A DNA stretch of 64,000 nucleotides, taken from positions 1 to 64,000 of the forward strand of contig CATYVQ010000009.1 in NCBI GenBank assembly GCA_958413895.1, in the 5' to 3' direction. Positions 44,796 to 52,934 of the stretch are shown one piece after another. Below the pieces are notes generated by a model. The model did not search any database. It saw only the letters and a list, made by a program, of their open reading frames with translations, and had not been told where the DNA came from. Position numbers and translations under genes: made by a program. This DNA comes from an uncultured Collinsella sp. GTDB lineage: Bacteria; Actinomycetota; Coriobacteriia; Coriobacteriales; Coriobacteriaceae. Positions within the stretch are counted from its first letter, which is position 1, and each line of letters begins with the position of its first letter.

Positions 44796-46880
44796 CTAGA
44801 TACAGAATCCGGGGATCACACAGGTTCGTTTGTTTGGCTTGTCCGTAGGCGTTGCGTACGTAAAGGCGTCGCCGTCGTGGCCCACACGGTTTATGTAGAG
44901 CGTGCCTTCGGTCTCCGATGAGTCGGGGCTCACCGTGCGCTCCCACCAGCAGGTGTCCTTGCCCTTCCACTGGCGGACCATCGTCTCGTTCGTGGAATAC
45001 GGGCTCACCTTGAGCTCGCGGAAGAGCTGATACTCCTTGCCCTCGCCGTTGTAGATGTCTGCCAGGTAGTGATAGCCCTCGGCAAACGAATCGGGCGGTT
45101 GTGTACCGCACAACTCGACCATGGCGGGCAGCCAAAGGGTTGCGGGCAACTCGCTCAGACACGATGCACTGTTGGCGGCGCCAACGTTATTCGAGATCTT
45201 TTTGACAGATTTGATGAGTGCGCGCAACTCGTTGGGCAGCAGCTTAAGGCCGTCACCGTCGAGCCATTCCCGCAGCTCGCAATCTGCCCAGCCGGCGCTC
45301 GGCGGTTCAACCGCAGCGTTGCGCTCGGCAATACCCGCATCGAACATAAACGTCAGTCCGGCCTTGCCCGTCCCGTCCAGAAGCTCATCGTGGCGGATGC
45401 CCACAAGCTGCGCGCCAACCTGCAGCCCGTTGGTGAGTTTCACGCGCTTGGTACACGGATAGGGGATATGCCCATCAGCGTCGAGCAGGTGGTAGCGCTT
45501 GGCAATCTCGCGTGCCTCGCTACGGGTCTCGGCGGCCTTAATCTTGAGCGAAATCTCCTGCAGCTGATCCCAAGTGTAGTCGTCAAGCGAACCGCGGATG
45601 CCGTCCAGGTAGTCGGGGATGCCAAAGCCATGGGTCGCCGCGCCAACGACGCTGAGCCCCGCAACGACTGCAACGACGCCACCGATAATAAACCGGCGGC
45701 GGGTCATGGCATCGTGCCGGGCCTGCTCCAGGATCTCTCGCGCGCGCTCGCCGGCGACGTCGATCTTAAGGTGCGTACCGGAGTCGATGTCGATTGCGGC
45801 GTCACTGCCCGCGCCCTCGCGGCCCTCGGATTCGGCGTCGGTGAGGTATGTCGAGAGCACCTCGAGCATCTGCTGCTCGGTGGGACGATCGCACTGCTCG
45901 ACCGAGAGACCCTTCATGATGATTTGGACGAGCGCTTCATCGCCCTCGCAGCGCGGCTCGAGCGGCGCCGGCTTGGTCTTGGTCTTTACGAGATAGAACG
46001 AGCCGGTTGCAGCGGCGTCCGTCGACTCAAAGTCAAACGGTTTGCGACCGCTGTAGAGCTGGTACAGAATGCTCGAAAGCGCGTAGACATCGATTGCCGG
46101 CGAACGGCGAAGGGCCGCGATGCCTTCGATATCCTGCGTGAGCATCTCGGGCGCGGCGTATGCGGGCGTGGCAAAGCGCCAGATGTCGGCGCGCCGGGTG
46201 ATCGTGTCGTCGCCGAGGGCCATGGTCGCGGAGCCCATGTCGATGAGGCAGGGGTCAAAGGAGCAATCGGCAATCTGCTGCTCGAGCGTTCGGCTGGTGG
46301 TGCGGAACATGATATTGGCAGGCGACAGGTCGCGATGGATGACCGGATTCACGAGGCCTTGGGTCATCAAGAGCGCACGAAGCACGGCGTTTCCGACGGC
46401 GGCGACCATCTGGGTGGTCAGCCCGCCCGAGGCGTCGTGCGGAAGCAGGGGCAGCGCCTGCTTGAGCGAGGTGCCCTCGACCCACTCCATGAGGATGAGC
46501 GGGTCATTCTCACACGAGCCGTAGCCATAGACGCGCGGAAATCCGCGCAGGTGCGAGACGGTACACAGATGACGGTACTCCTCGAACAGCGCAGCGGTGT
46601 TGGCCAGGTGCGCGGCCGATTGCTCGGCGGAGCGGTCGGGGGCTTGGCCGGAAAGGATAGCGTTGTCCTTGAGTAGCTTGACGGCAAAGACCTCGCCGCT
46701 CGTGTTGGTCGCGCGCAGCACGTGCCCGATGTTGCCGTTGTTGCGGTGGGCCGTCTGGAGAATAAGCGTCATAAACCGACGTTTGGCGTCGTCCTCGGCG
46801 CTGGGGTCGACCGCCACGGCGGTATCGAACGTATCGAGACGGATGAGTTTGTCGCCATAGGCGCTATCGGTAGTATCCAT
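44796..46880 (-). CDS. Membrane-anchored Ser/Thr protein kinase with DUF6273-like sensor domain
   Basis: A 694-residue Hanks-type kinase. The kinase domain covers about residues 30-350: FAVKLL with the ATP-binding Lys, HRDLSPANIMF near residue 181 with the catalytic Asp, DMG in place of DFG near 213, and AAPEM. The glycine loop is poorly conserved. One transmembrane helix at about 393-415 (RRFIIGGVVAVVAGLSVVGAA) separates it from a C-terminal domain of about 270 residues that resembles DUF6273 (WADCELREWLDG), presumably outside the cell. It may sense envelope signals. An FHA-domain gene lies just upstream on the same strand. AAGGA before ATG 46880 selects this start. Confidence 0.87.
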   Translation of the reverse strand: MDTTDSAYGDKLIRLDTFDTAVAVDPSAEDDAKRRFMTLILQTAHRNNGNIGHVLRATNTSGEVFAVKLLKDNAILSGQAPDRSAEQSAAHLANTAALFEEYRHLCTVSHLRGFPRVYGYGSCENDPLILMEWVEGTSLKQALPLLPHDASGGLTTQMVAAVGNAVLRALLMTQGLVNPVIHRDLSPANIMFRTTSRTLEQQIADCSFDPCLIDMGSATMALGDDTITRRADIWRFATPAYAAPEMLTQDIEGIAALRRSPAIDVYALSSILYQLYSGRKPFDFESTDAAATGSFYLVKTKTKPAPLEPRCEGDEALVQIIMKGLSVEQCDRPTEQQMLEVLSTYLTDAESEGREGAGSDAAIDIDSGTHLKIDVAGERAREILEQARHDAMTRRRFIIGGVVAVVAGLSVVGAATHGFGIPDYLDGIRGSLDDYTWDQLQEISLKIKAAETRSEAREIAKRYHLLDADGHIPYPCTKRVKLTNGLQVGAQLVGIRHDELLDGTGKAGLTFMFDAGIAERNAAVEPPSAGWADCELREWLDGDGLKLLPNELRALIKSVKKISNNVGAANSASCLSELPATLWLPAMVELCGTQPPDSFAEGYHYLADIYNGEGKEYQLFRELKVSPYSTNETMVRQWKGKDTCWWERTVSPDSSETEGTLYINRVGHDGDAFTYATPTDKPNKRTCVIPGFCI

Positions 46881-47017
46881 GGCGTTCCTTTGTCTGGCAT
46901 GGGTTGCCGCAAGTATACGTGAGCAGTGCGGATATCGGTAAAGTATCATGATAGCCGCACTGCCCACGTATACCGCTGAGCATTGTCGTTTACGACGCAG
47001 AAGGTAGAAGACGAAAG

Positions 47018-47050
47018 ACGGACGGCGACCGTCTTTCGATCGCCGTCCGT
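47018..47050 (-). terminator. Hairpin at the end of the FHA gene
   Basis: ACGGACGGCGA (47018-47028) pairs perfectly with TCGCCGTCCGT (47040-47050) right after the FHA stop. A competing hairpin GAAAGACGG/CCGTCTTTC overlaps it. It could limit read-through into the kinase gene. Confidence 0.65.
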
Positions 47051-47051
47051 G

Positions 47052-48014
47052 CTAGTCCACAATGACAAGGAATGTCGTGTAGAGACCCAGATGGAGCCTG
47101 TCGCTGTTTTCGATTTCCACTGGGGGATAGATCTTGCCGGGCTCGCGTTGGTCGCGTGGCGGCTCAATCACAATATCGCCGTCGCCTGCACCCGATTCGA
47201 GTACCGTGCCGTTGGTCGATCCAAGGCCCTGGGCGTACCAGTGCTCACCCTCAAGCCAAATGCGAAGATGCTCGCGCGATGCGTCGGCGCCCACATCGGT
47301 GATGCTGGGCGAGGTTTTGGGCAAAGAACCAATCACGGTGCCGCGCGGATCGCGTGTGAGGGGATGGATTTGCATGTCGGCGCAGTTGTCGGCATGGGTT
47401 CTGAGCAGACCGAGGTTGGGGGCGACGGTGCGCGGCTGCTCCAGGCTGCTCATAAAGCCACGTCCGACGGTAGTTTCGGTGGTGCCAAAGTGCTCGCCCG
47501 TCTTGCTGTCGCAAAAGCGCTCGACGGTGGCCACGCCCTGAACGGGATCGGCGAGCGCCCCCGTTGCCACAAAGAGCATAAGGTAAAGCGTGCTTTTCTC
47601 GCGCACGGCATTGCCGTCAAAGTTGTCGATGCGATTGAGGGCATTTGCATATAGGCGGCTGTCCAGCTTGTAGCTGGTGAGAGCCGACATCATTTCGTTG
47701 GCGGCCGGACCGCGATAGTGCTCGGCGATTGCCCGATAGGCGGACTCGCCGCCGCCGAGCTTGCTGCAGATTGCCGAGGAAAGGTTGAGCGTGGTGACAG
47801 TAAAGTCGCTGTAGATGGAGGGCGCGCACTGGTCAGGCTTGCGATGGACGATGTAACGGGTGAGATACGAGCGGTTGGAAGAGCACTTCTCGAGCAGGGT
47901 ACTGCCGAGATAAGAGTTTCCGTTGATAAGCATTCGGGCGATCTCGAGATGTTTAAGACCGCCGAACGAGCGAATATCGTTATAGAGGACCGAGCAAGGC
48001 GTCTCTGCTGCCAC
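47052..48014 (-). CDS. FHA-domain protein
   Basis: A 320-residue cytosolic protein. The C-terminal about 95 residues form a forkhead-associated domain that binds phosphothreonine: GSLP..., the conserved SREH, and GSTNGT. The N-terminal about 220 residues are predicted helical and unrecognised; the segment TTVGRGFMSSLEQ resembles phosphoacceptor stretches in FHA partners of kinases, but this is speculative. It lies 170 bp upstream of the Ser/Thr kinase gene on the same strand, the usual arrangement of kinase and reader. AAAGGAGG five bases before GTG 48014 supports this start over an earlier TTG. Confidence 0.85.
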   Translation of the reverse strand: MAAETPCSVLYNDIRSFGGLKHLEIARMLINGNSYLGSTLLEKCSSNRSYLTRYIVHRKPDQCAPSIYSDFTVTTLNLSSAICSKLGGGESAYRAIAEHYRGPAANEMMSALTSYKLDSRLYANALNRIDNFDGNAVREKSTLYLMLFVATGALADPVQGVATVERFCDSKTGEHFGTTETTVGRGFMSSLEQPRTVAPNLGLLRTHADNCADMQIHPLTRDPRGTVIGSLPKTSPSITDVGADASREHLRIWLEGEHWYAQGLGSTNGTVLESGAGDGDIVIEPPRDQREPGKIYPPVEIENSDRLHLGLYTTFLVIVD

Positions 48015-48192
48015 GGATACCTCCTTTGGTTGCTTCCTAGCCAATATGGCGATAGGAATTAATGGCCCCCGGTGGGCGACGTATTAAATGGCTGCGCAAT
48101 ATATAGCGTAACCAAAGCAACATTATAGGCCACATGTTCGAAATTGCAGGAAGACCGAGAGATTTTGGTTGGACTGAACGGAAATCCCCCTC

Positions 48193-48252
48193 TGTCTTGA
48201 TCTATAACAATTAGGACCCGGTTTTGTCCCGCAGCTGTTACAGATTGAGACA
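48193..48252. repeat. 59-bp palindrome family, dispersed copy (60 bp)
   Basis: Left arm TGTCTTGATCTATAACA from 48193; right arm TGTTACAGATTGAGACA ends at 48252; one extra base in the loop. Confidence 0.86.
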
Positions 48253-48317
48253 ATCGGCCAGGCCCACCTCGTCCGCCTCGTCATCTGTGGTTTACGTGGG
48301 GGCATGCGAAGCACGGG

Positions 48318-48522
48318 TATACTAACCGGCGGCGAATCTGCTCCATCGCTTAGAGCTGCTGCGTCTGGACGGCGCGTGATAGGGCTGCCAAAGCGATCGC
48401 CAGCGTGCTGAGCAACGTCCTCTCTGTGCGCACCTGTTTTTGTATGTATTAGCGCACTACCAAGCACGCCCGCGCGGCCGCATGCCGTGCCCATTGCGCG
48501 TGCAGATAAGGAACAACAACAT
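48318..48522 (+). promoter_or_regulatory. Possible promoter and long structured leader of the DEAD-box gene
   Basis: TATACT at 48318-48323 is a good -10 box, though its -35 is weak. It would give a leader of about 195 bases. ATCGCTT 48345-48351 pairs with AAGCGAT 48391-48397 around an inner G+C hairpin. Long leaders are known for cold-induced helicase mRNAs. The rest of the 508-bp gap before it holds one palindrome and no gene. Confidence 0.4.
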
Positions 48523-50769
48523 ATGCGTAATTCTGTATCCGACGTCACCGACGCCGAGATCCTGGACGAGGCCCGCGAGGCCATGACCCAGGCTGCCTTC
48601 GATGCCGCCGATGAGGCCAATGCTGCCCAGGCCGTCGAGTCCGCTACCGAGAGCCTGCCCGCCTTTGACGAGCTGGGACTTTCGGACGAGATGCTTCGTG
48701 CTATCGAGAACCTGGGCTACACGGCGCCGACGCCCGTGCAGGCCGGCTCGATCCCCGTGGTGCTCGAGGGTCGCGACCTGCTTGCCGCCGCTCAAACCGG
48801 CACCGGCAAGACGGCCGCCTTCTTGCTGCCGACCATGAACAATCTGGAGCACATCGCTCCGCCCAAGCCCGTGCGCGAGCGCGGCGGCCGCAACCGTCGC
48901 CGCGGTGCTAAAAAGCCCGAGGGCAACGGCCGTGGCCCCGTGATGCTCGTCATCACCCCCACGCGCGAGCTTGCCCAGCAGATCGACGAGGTCGCGAGCA
49001 AAATCGCCGACGTCACGGGCCACGTTGCCGTGACCGTCGTGGGCGGCGTGAGCTACAAGCCGCAGACCGCGGCACTCAAGTACGGCTGCGATATCCTGGT
49101 CGCCACGCCGGGTCGTCTGGTCGACCTGATCGAGCAGGGCGCCTGCCACCTGAACGAGGTCAAGGTGCTGGTGCTCGACGAGGCCGATCGCATGCTCGAC
49201 ATGGGCTTTTTGCCCGCCGTCCGCCGCATTGTGCGCGAGACGCCGGCCGAGCGCCAGACGCTGCTGTTCTCGGCGACGCTCGACGAGGAGGCCGTGGGCG
49301 AGATCACTGATCTGGTGAGCGACCCGGCCCGCGTGGAGATCGCGCCCGCCACGTCGACTGCCGACACCGTCGACCAGTTTGTGTTCCCGGTGTCCATCGA
49401 GGCCAAGAACAACCTGCTGCCCGAGTTCCTCAAGAAGGAGGGCCCGGAGCGCACCATCGTCTTTATGCGCACCAAGCACCGTGCCGACAGCTGCTGCCGT
49501 CGTCTGGAGCGCAAGGGCATCAAGGCCGCCGCAATTCACGGCAACCGCAGCCAGGCCCAGCGCGAGCGCGCGCTTTCTGCCTTCCGCGATGGCACCGTCG
49601 ACGTGCTGGTGGCAACCGACGTGCTCGCCCGCGGCATCGACATTAGCGACGTGCGCTACGTCGTGAACTTTGACGTGCCGGCCGAGCCGACCGACTATAT
49701 CCACCGCATTGGCCGTACGGGCCGCGCCGGCGAGCTGGGCTGGGCCATTACGTTTGTGACCGAGCAGGACGTCGACGAGTTCTACGAGATCGAGAAGCTC
49801 ATGGACAAGACCGCCGACATCTACGAGGCCGGCGACCTGCACGTGGGTCCCAACCCGCCCGCGGTTGATCCCGAGCGCGACCCTGCGGCCTTTAAGGTGA
49901 AGAAGACCAAGCGCGGCAAGTCCAAGAGCAAGAAGAAGCTTGAGCAGGCGCGTCGCGACGGCAAGCGCAACGGCGACGATTACGGCGATGTTGCCGGTCG
50001 TTCCAACCGCGGTCGCGACGAGCGCCGCGGCGACGGCGAGCGTCCGAGCCGTCCCAAGCGCGGCGGCAAGACCCGCGTGCGCGAGGGCGTTCAGGCTCGC
50101 GTGGACGAGGCTGTTGAGAGCGTGGCTCGCGAGGTAGCTGCCGAGGAGCGCGGCGGTGCCGGTGCCGCTGAGCAGCCTGCGCGCGGCAACCGTGCCGAGC
50201 GTCGTGCCAAGCAGTTCCAGGGCGAGGCACACCGCCGTCGTCGTGAGGACGAGGACCGTGGCGGCCGTCGTCGTGTCGAGCGCGAGGACGAGGGCCGCGG
50301 TTCGCGCGGTGGCAAGCGCGGTGCGGGCGACCGCCGTCGTTCCGGTCGTGATGACGAGCGCGGTGGCCGTGATGAGCGTCGCGGCGGCGAGGGTCGCGGT
50401 GAGCGAGGTGCCCGTGGCGGTGAGTCCCGTGGCGGCAAGCGCTTTGAAGAGCGCGGTAGCCGCGGCGGCGAGCGTCGCGAGGGTGCTCGCGGCAATGGCG
50501 GCCGCGGCGGCGCTGGTCGTTCTAACGAGTCGCGCGATCGTCGTGACCCGCGTGCCAGCCGTGATCGTCGCGATGACTGGCGCAACTACGACGATACCCG
50601 CGAAGAGCGTCGCGGCGGCTATCGTGGTGGTCGTGGCGGCAACCAGGCCGGCTCCCGTGGCGGCCGTGCCGGCGGTCGCGATAACCGTGGCAGCTACGGC
50701 AACAGCCGTGGCGGCAAGCGCGGTGGCAGCTCCCGTCGCCCCGGCGACGGCGGCGGCAAGCGCAAGTAA
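48523..50769 (+). CDS. DEAD-box RNA helicase with very long RG-rich tail
   Basis: A 748-residue ATP-dependent RNA helicase. Motifs in order: Q motif GYTAPTPVQAGSIPVVL, AQTGTGKT, PTRELAQQ, DEADRMLDMGF, SATLDEEA, RGIDISDVRYVVNFDVP and HRIGRTGRAG. The helicase core ends near residue 410, and the remaining about 280 residues (from about 465) are highly basic and rich in Arg, Gly, Asp and Glu (GGRDERRGG-type repeats). Such RGG tails bind RNA and promote condensates. It probably works in ribosome assembly or RNA decay. AAGGAA nine bases before ATG 48523 supports the start. A perfect terminator follows. Confidence 0.93.
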   Translation: MRNSVSDVTDAEILDEAREAMTQAAFDAADEANAAQAVESATESLPAFDELGLSDEMLRAIENLGYTAPTPVQAGSIPVVLEGRDLLAAAQTGTGKTAAFLLPTMNNLEHIAPPKPVRERGGRNRRRGAKKPEGNGRGPVMLVITPTRELAQQIDEVASKIADVTGHVAVTVVGGVSYKPQTAALKYGCDILVATPGRLVDLIEQGACHLNEVKVLVLDEADRMLDMGFLPAVRRIVRETPAERQTLLFSATLDEEAVGEITDLVSDPARVEIAPATSTADTVDQFVFPVSIEAKNNLLPEFLKKEGPERTIVFMRTKHRADSCCRRLERKGIKAAAIHGNRSQAQRERALSAFRDGTVDVLVATDVLARGIDISDVRYVVNFDVPAEPTDYIHRIGRTGRAGELGWAITFVTEQDVDEFYEIEKLMDKTADIYEAGDLHVGPNPPAVDPERDPAAFKVKKTKRGKSKSKKKLEQARRDGKRNGDDYGDVAGRSNRGRDERRGDGERPSRPKRGGKTRVREGVQARVDEAVESVAREVAAEERGGAGAAEQPARGNRAERRAKQFQGEAHRRRREDEDRGGRRRVEREDEGRGSRGGKRGAGDRRRSGRDDERGGRDERRGGEGRGERGARGGESRGGKRFEERGSRGGERREGARGNGGRGGAGRSNESRDRRDPRASRDRRDDWRNYDDTREERRGGYRGGRGGNQAGSRGGRAGGRDNRGSYGNSRGGKRGGSSRRPGDGGGKRK

Positions 50770-50803
50770 GATGCGCATCGCGCGCTAGCGTGAGACAAGC
50801 TAA

Positions 50804-50834
50804 GGGCCCGAGCAAATAACGCTCGGGCCCTTTT
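50804..50834 (+). terminator. Rho-independent terminator of the DEAD-box gene
   Basis: GGGCCCGAGC (50804-50813) pairs perfectly with GCTCGGGCCC (50821-50830), followed by TTTT. Confidence 0.93.
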
Positions 50835-50835
50835 G

Positions 50836-51393
50836 TTTGCCGTGTCCATCGCTAATTCAAACGTGATGTTCTCGGGAATGCATCTGGGGGATGCTGAGGA
50901 CCTATTTTCCGCCATGCAGCAATGGGTCCTATGGGGTGCGCCGTGCATTTTTTGGAGTATTCTGCAGTTCGAGTTGTCTGCATATGATTCGACGTCGCCA
51001 ACGGTGGCCTTCGGATATCCCTAGCGAGCGTTCCGAGTCAGATTTCGCCGTTTTCCGGAGCAGGGGCGCGTCATTCTCGCCATGTCGGGACTTAGAATGA
51101 TACGGCGCCCTACAGTTTTGCCCTCCCGCGGCGGTGCTGGCGCGGTCACGTTGCAGAATACTCCGTTTTTTGCACGGGCCAGGATGGGGTACCTCAGGAG
51201 AACGCGGCGGTATCCAGTAAATATATGCAATCTGTACCGGGAATTATGCAAACCGAAAAGGCGGGCAGTATGGGTTGGTGTATCGGGCTGCCTAGCGCAC
51301 CAAAACGGGGAGCTCCCCCCCCATGCGCCGTATACCCTGTCTGAATGTGAAAACAGCTTGACGCGTTGCCAGGCGTAGGGGGAGGGTGCCTCG
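50836..51393. other. Gene-free stretch of about 560 bp
   Basis: No convincing coding frame. It contains the inverted pair 50944-50966/51152-51174 and a G+C-rich hairpin-prone stretch near 51270-51330 (TTGGTG with CACCAA, and GGGGAGCTCCCC). The last bases hold the GGAGGG of the EFR1 gene. Confidence 0.5.
50944..51174. repeat. 231-bp segment bounded by 23-bp inverted repeats
   Basis: 50944-50966 (TGCA...GGAGTATTCTGCA) and 51152-51174 are inverted copies. The inner 13 bases GGAGTATTCTGCA match perfectly and the outer TGCA ends match. The size and ends resemble a MITE, but no target duplication is evident. Confidence 0.6.
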
Positions 51394-52155
51394 ATGAGCG
51401 TATTCGAAATTGTGTTTAGTCCGACGGGCGGAACGCGGAAGGTGTCTGGCCTTGTGGCCGGGGCACTGGACAAGAATACCGTTACCGTCGATTTGACCGA
51501 TAACGGGCTAGATTTCAGCGCTGTCTCGATGACTGAGGACGACGTGGCCGTAATCTCTGTGCCGGCGTATGCCGGTAGAATCCCGGCTGTGGTGGCTGAC
51601 CGGTTGGGCATGGTGCGCGGCAACGGGGCTCGGGCTGTTTTGGTTTGTGTATACGGAAACCGCGCGTTTGAGGACACGCTCGTAGAGCTGGAGGACGTTG
51701 CGAAGCGCGCCGGATTTAGGGTGGTTGCAGCTGTTTCTGCTATTGCTGAGCATTCCGTTGCTCGTCAGTTTGCTGCTGGGCGACCGGATGCGCAGGATGC
51801 GGCGCAGCTCGCAGAGTTTGCGCAACAAATTCAGCAAAAGCTGTTGGCTGAGGATGCGTCCGAGCCCTCTATCCCCGGCAATCGTCCTTATAAACAAGCT
51901 GGAGGTCGCCGTATGGCACCCGAGGCAACAGAGGATTGCGCCTCCTGCGGTGCATGCGCCGCGGCGTGCCCCGTTTGTGCTATCGACAAGGGCGACCCCA
52001 AGCGAGCAGCTGGCGAGGCGTGCATCTCCTGCATGCGCTGCATCGCCGTATGTCCGCGAGGCGCTCGCAAGCTTGATCCCAACAAGCTATCCGCTGTTTC
52101 CCAGATGTTGAGCAAGGTTTGCGTCGTGCGGAAGGAATGCGAGCTCTTCATCTAG
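51394..52155 (+). CDS. EFR1-type flavodoxin-ferredoxin fusion
   Basis: A 253-residue electron-transfer protein. The N-terminal flavodoxin-like half has the FMN phosphate loop FSPTGGTRKV, and AYAGRIP follows around residue 66. The C-terminal half holds two 4Fe-4S motifs, CASCGACAAACPVC and CISCMRCIAVCPRG. EFR1 proteins are common in gut anaerobes; their partners are mostly unknown. GGAGGG before ATG 51394 supports the start. It stands alone between a gene-free stretch and the alpha-glucoside PTS genes; the hydrogenase operon 5 kb downstream is a conceivable but unproven partner. Confidence 0.9.
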   Translation: MSVFEIVFSPTGGTRKVSGLVAGALDKNTVTVDLTDNGLDFSAVSMTEDDVAVISVPAYAGRIPAVVADRLGMVRGNGARAVLVCVYGNRAFEDTLVELEDVAKRAGFRVVAAVSAIAEHSVARQFAAGRPDAQDAAQLAEFAQQIQQKLLAEDASEPSIPGNRPYKQAGGRRMAPEATEDCASCGACAAACPVCAIDKGDPKRAAGEACISCMRCIAVCPRGARKLDPNKLSAVSQMLSKVCVVRKECELFI

Positions 52156-52188
52156 CGCATACGAAATTGCTGCAAGGAGTGCCCCTGG

Positions 52189-52215
52189 GTGCCGGCGGGA
52201 AAGGAACGTCCCTAA
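52189..52215. repeat. Decayed GGGGACGTTC-family repeat
   Basis: GTGCCGGCGGGAAAGGAACG followed by TCCCTAAGTGCCGCC matches one half of the unit near 36620-36655. Confidence 0.5.
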
Positions 52216-52302
52216 GTGCCGCCTAAATACCGCTCACCGGTCATGATGACTATTCCGGCTTTGCTGTTGCCTACAATAGCTCCCGTAAAAAGAAATGCGG
52301 AA

Positions 52303-52390
52303 GGTTACCGAGTCCCCTCGGACGTGGGCCTAACCAAAGTCTTTGAACGGGTGTGTCTCTATGGATGCATTCGGTTGATTTTGGTTGGGC
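52303..52390 (+). promoter_or_regulatory. Candidate LicT antitermination leader (two exclusive hairpins)
   Basis: Structure 1: GGTTA (52303-52307) with TAACC (52331-52335) and CCGAG with CTCGG above it, a two-stem shape like a ribonucleic antiterminator. Structure 2: GCCTAACCAAA (52328-52338) with TTTGGTTGGGC (52380-52390), followed by TATATTT. They share TAACC, so only one can form. The LicT-type gene is in the operon. The sequence is not a canonical RAT and the T run is poor. Confidence 0.42.
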
Positions 52391-52415
52391 TATATTTATG
52401 AAGGGACATGCCACC

Positions 52416-52928
52416 ATGGGTTTCTTTTCTCGCCTTATGGGTGGCTCGGACAAGCAGGCGACTGCGACTTCCGAGTTCGAGATTCTCGCCCCTGTTTCCG
52501 GCGAGCTTGTTAATCTAGAAAATACCAATGACCACGCTTTTAGCAGTCGTGCAGTGGGCGATGGCGTTGCCGTGGTTCCCCAAGAGGGAACGGTGTGCGC
52601 TCCTGTTTCCGGTACCGTTGCGGCGCTGTTTCCGACTGAGCACGCGCTGGGCATCATGTCCGACGACAGCTCTGCTCAGGTGATGCTGCACATCGGAATC
52701 GACACTGTTAAACTTGAGGGCAAGGGCTTCCATGCGCTTGTTGCCCAAGGTGACCATGTCGACGCAGGTCAGCCTCTCGTCGAGGTCGATTTCGACGTGG
52801 TTCGCGCCGCCGGCTTCGATCCCACGGTCTTCGTTATCGTGTGCGAGCGTTCGGAGAACTCGACTCTTCGTGAGCATGCTTCCGGTCCTGTTGCTGTTAA
52901 AGAGCCTGTCATCTGGCTTTCCGAGTAA
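52416..52928 (+). CDS. PTS glucose-type EIIA protein
   Basis: A 170-residue soluble EIIA of the glucose family. It carries APVSGELVNLEN, and the phosphorylated His in VMLHIGIDTVKLEGKGF. It passes phosphate from HPr to EIIB domains; here the EIICB at 53901 lacks an EIIA, and so does the MurP-like permease at 22196, so it may serve both. AAGGGA nine bases before ATG 52416 supports the start; ATG 52398 is in frame but less likely. It is first in the operon EIIA-LicT-EIICB-glycosidase. Confidence 0.9.
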   Translation: MGFFSRLMGGSDKQATATSEFEILAPVSGELVNLENTNDHAFSSRAVGDGVAVVPQEGTVCAPVSGTVAALFPTEHALGIMSDDSSAQVMLHIGIDTVKLEGKGFHALVAQGDHVDAGQPLVEVDFDVVRAAGFDPTVFVIVCERSENSTLREHASGPVAVKEPVIWLSE

Positions 52929-52934
52929 ATTCTT

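Noticed and set aside
48457..50778. Ala/Thr-rich minus-strand frame opposite the DEAD-box gene
   Set aside because: It arises from the Arg/Gly-rich tail read backwards; the plus-strand helicase motifs are unambiguous.
50833..51100. Two short frames of 63 and 69 codons after the DEAD-box terminator
   Set aside because: Weak starts, overlapping each other in different frames, composition unlike neighbouring genes.
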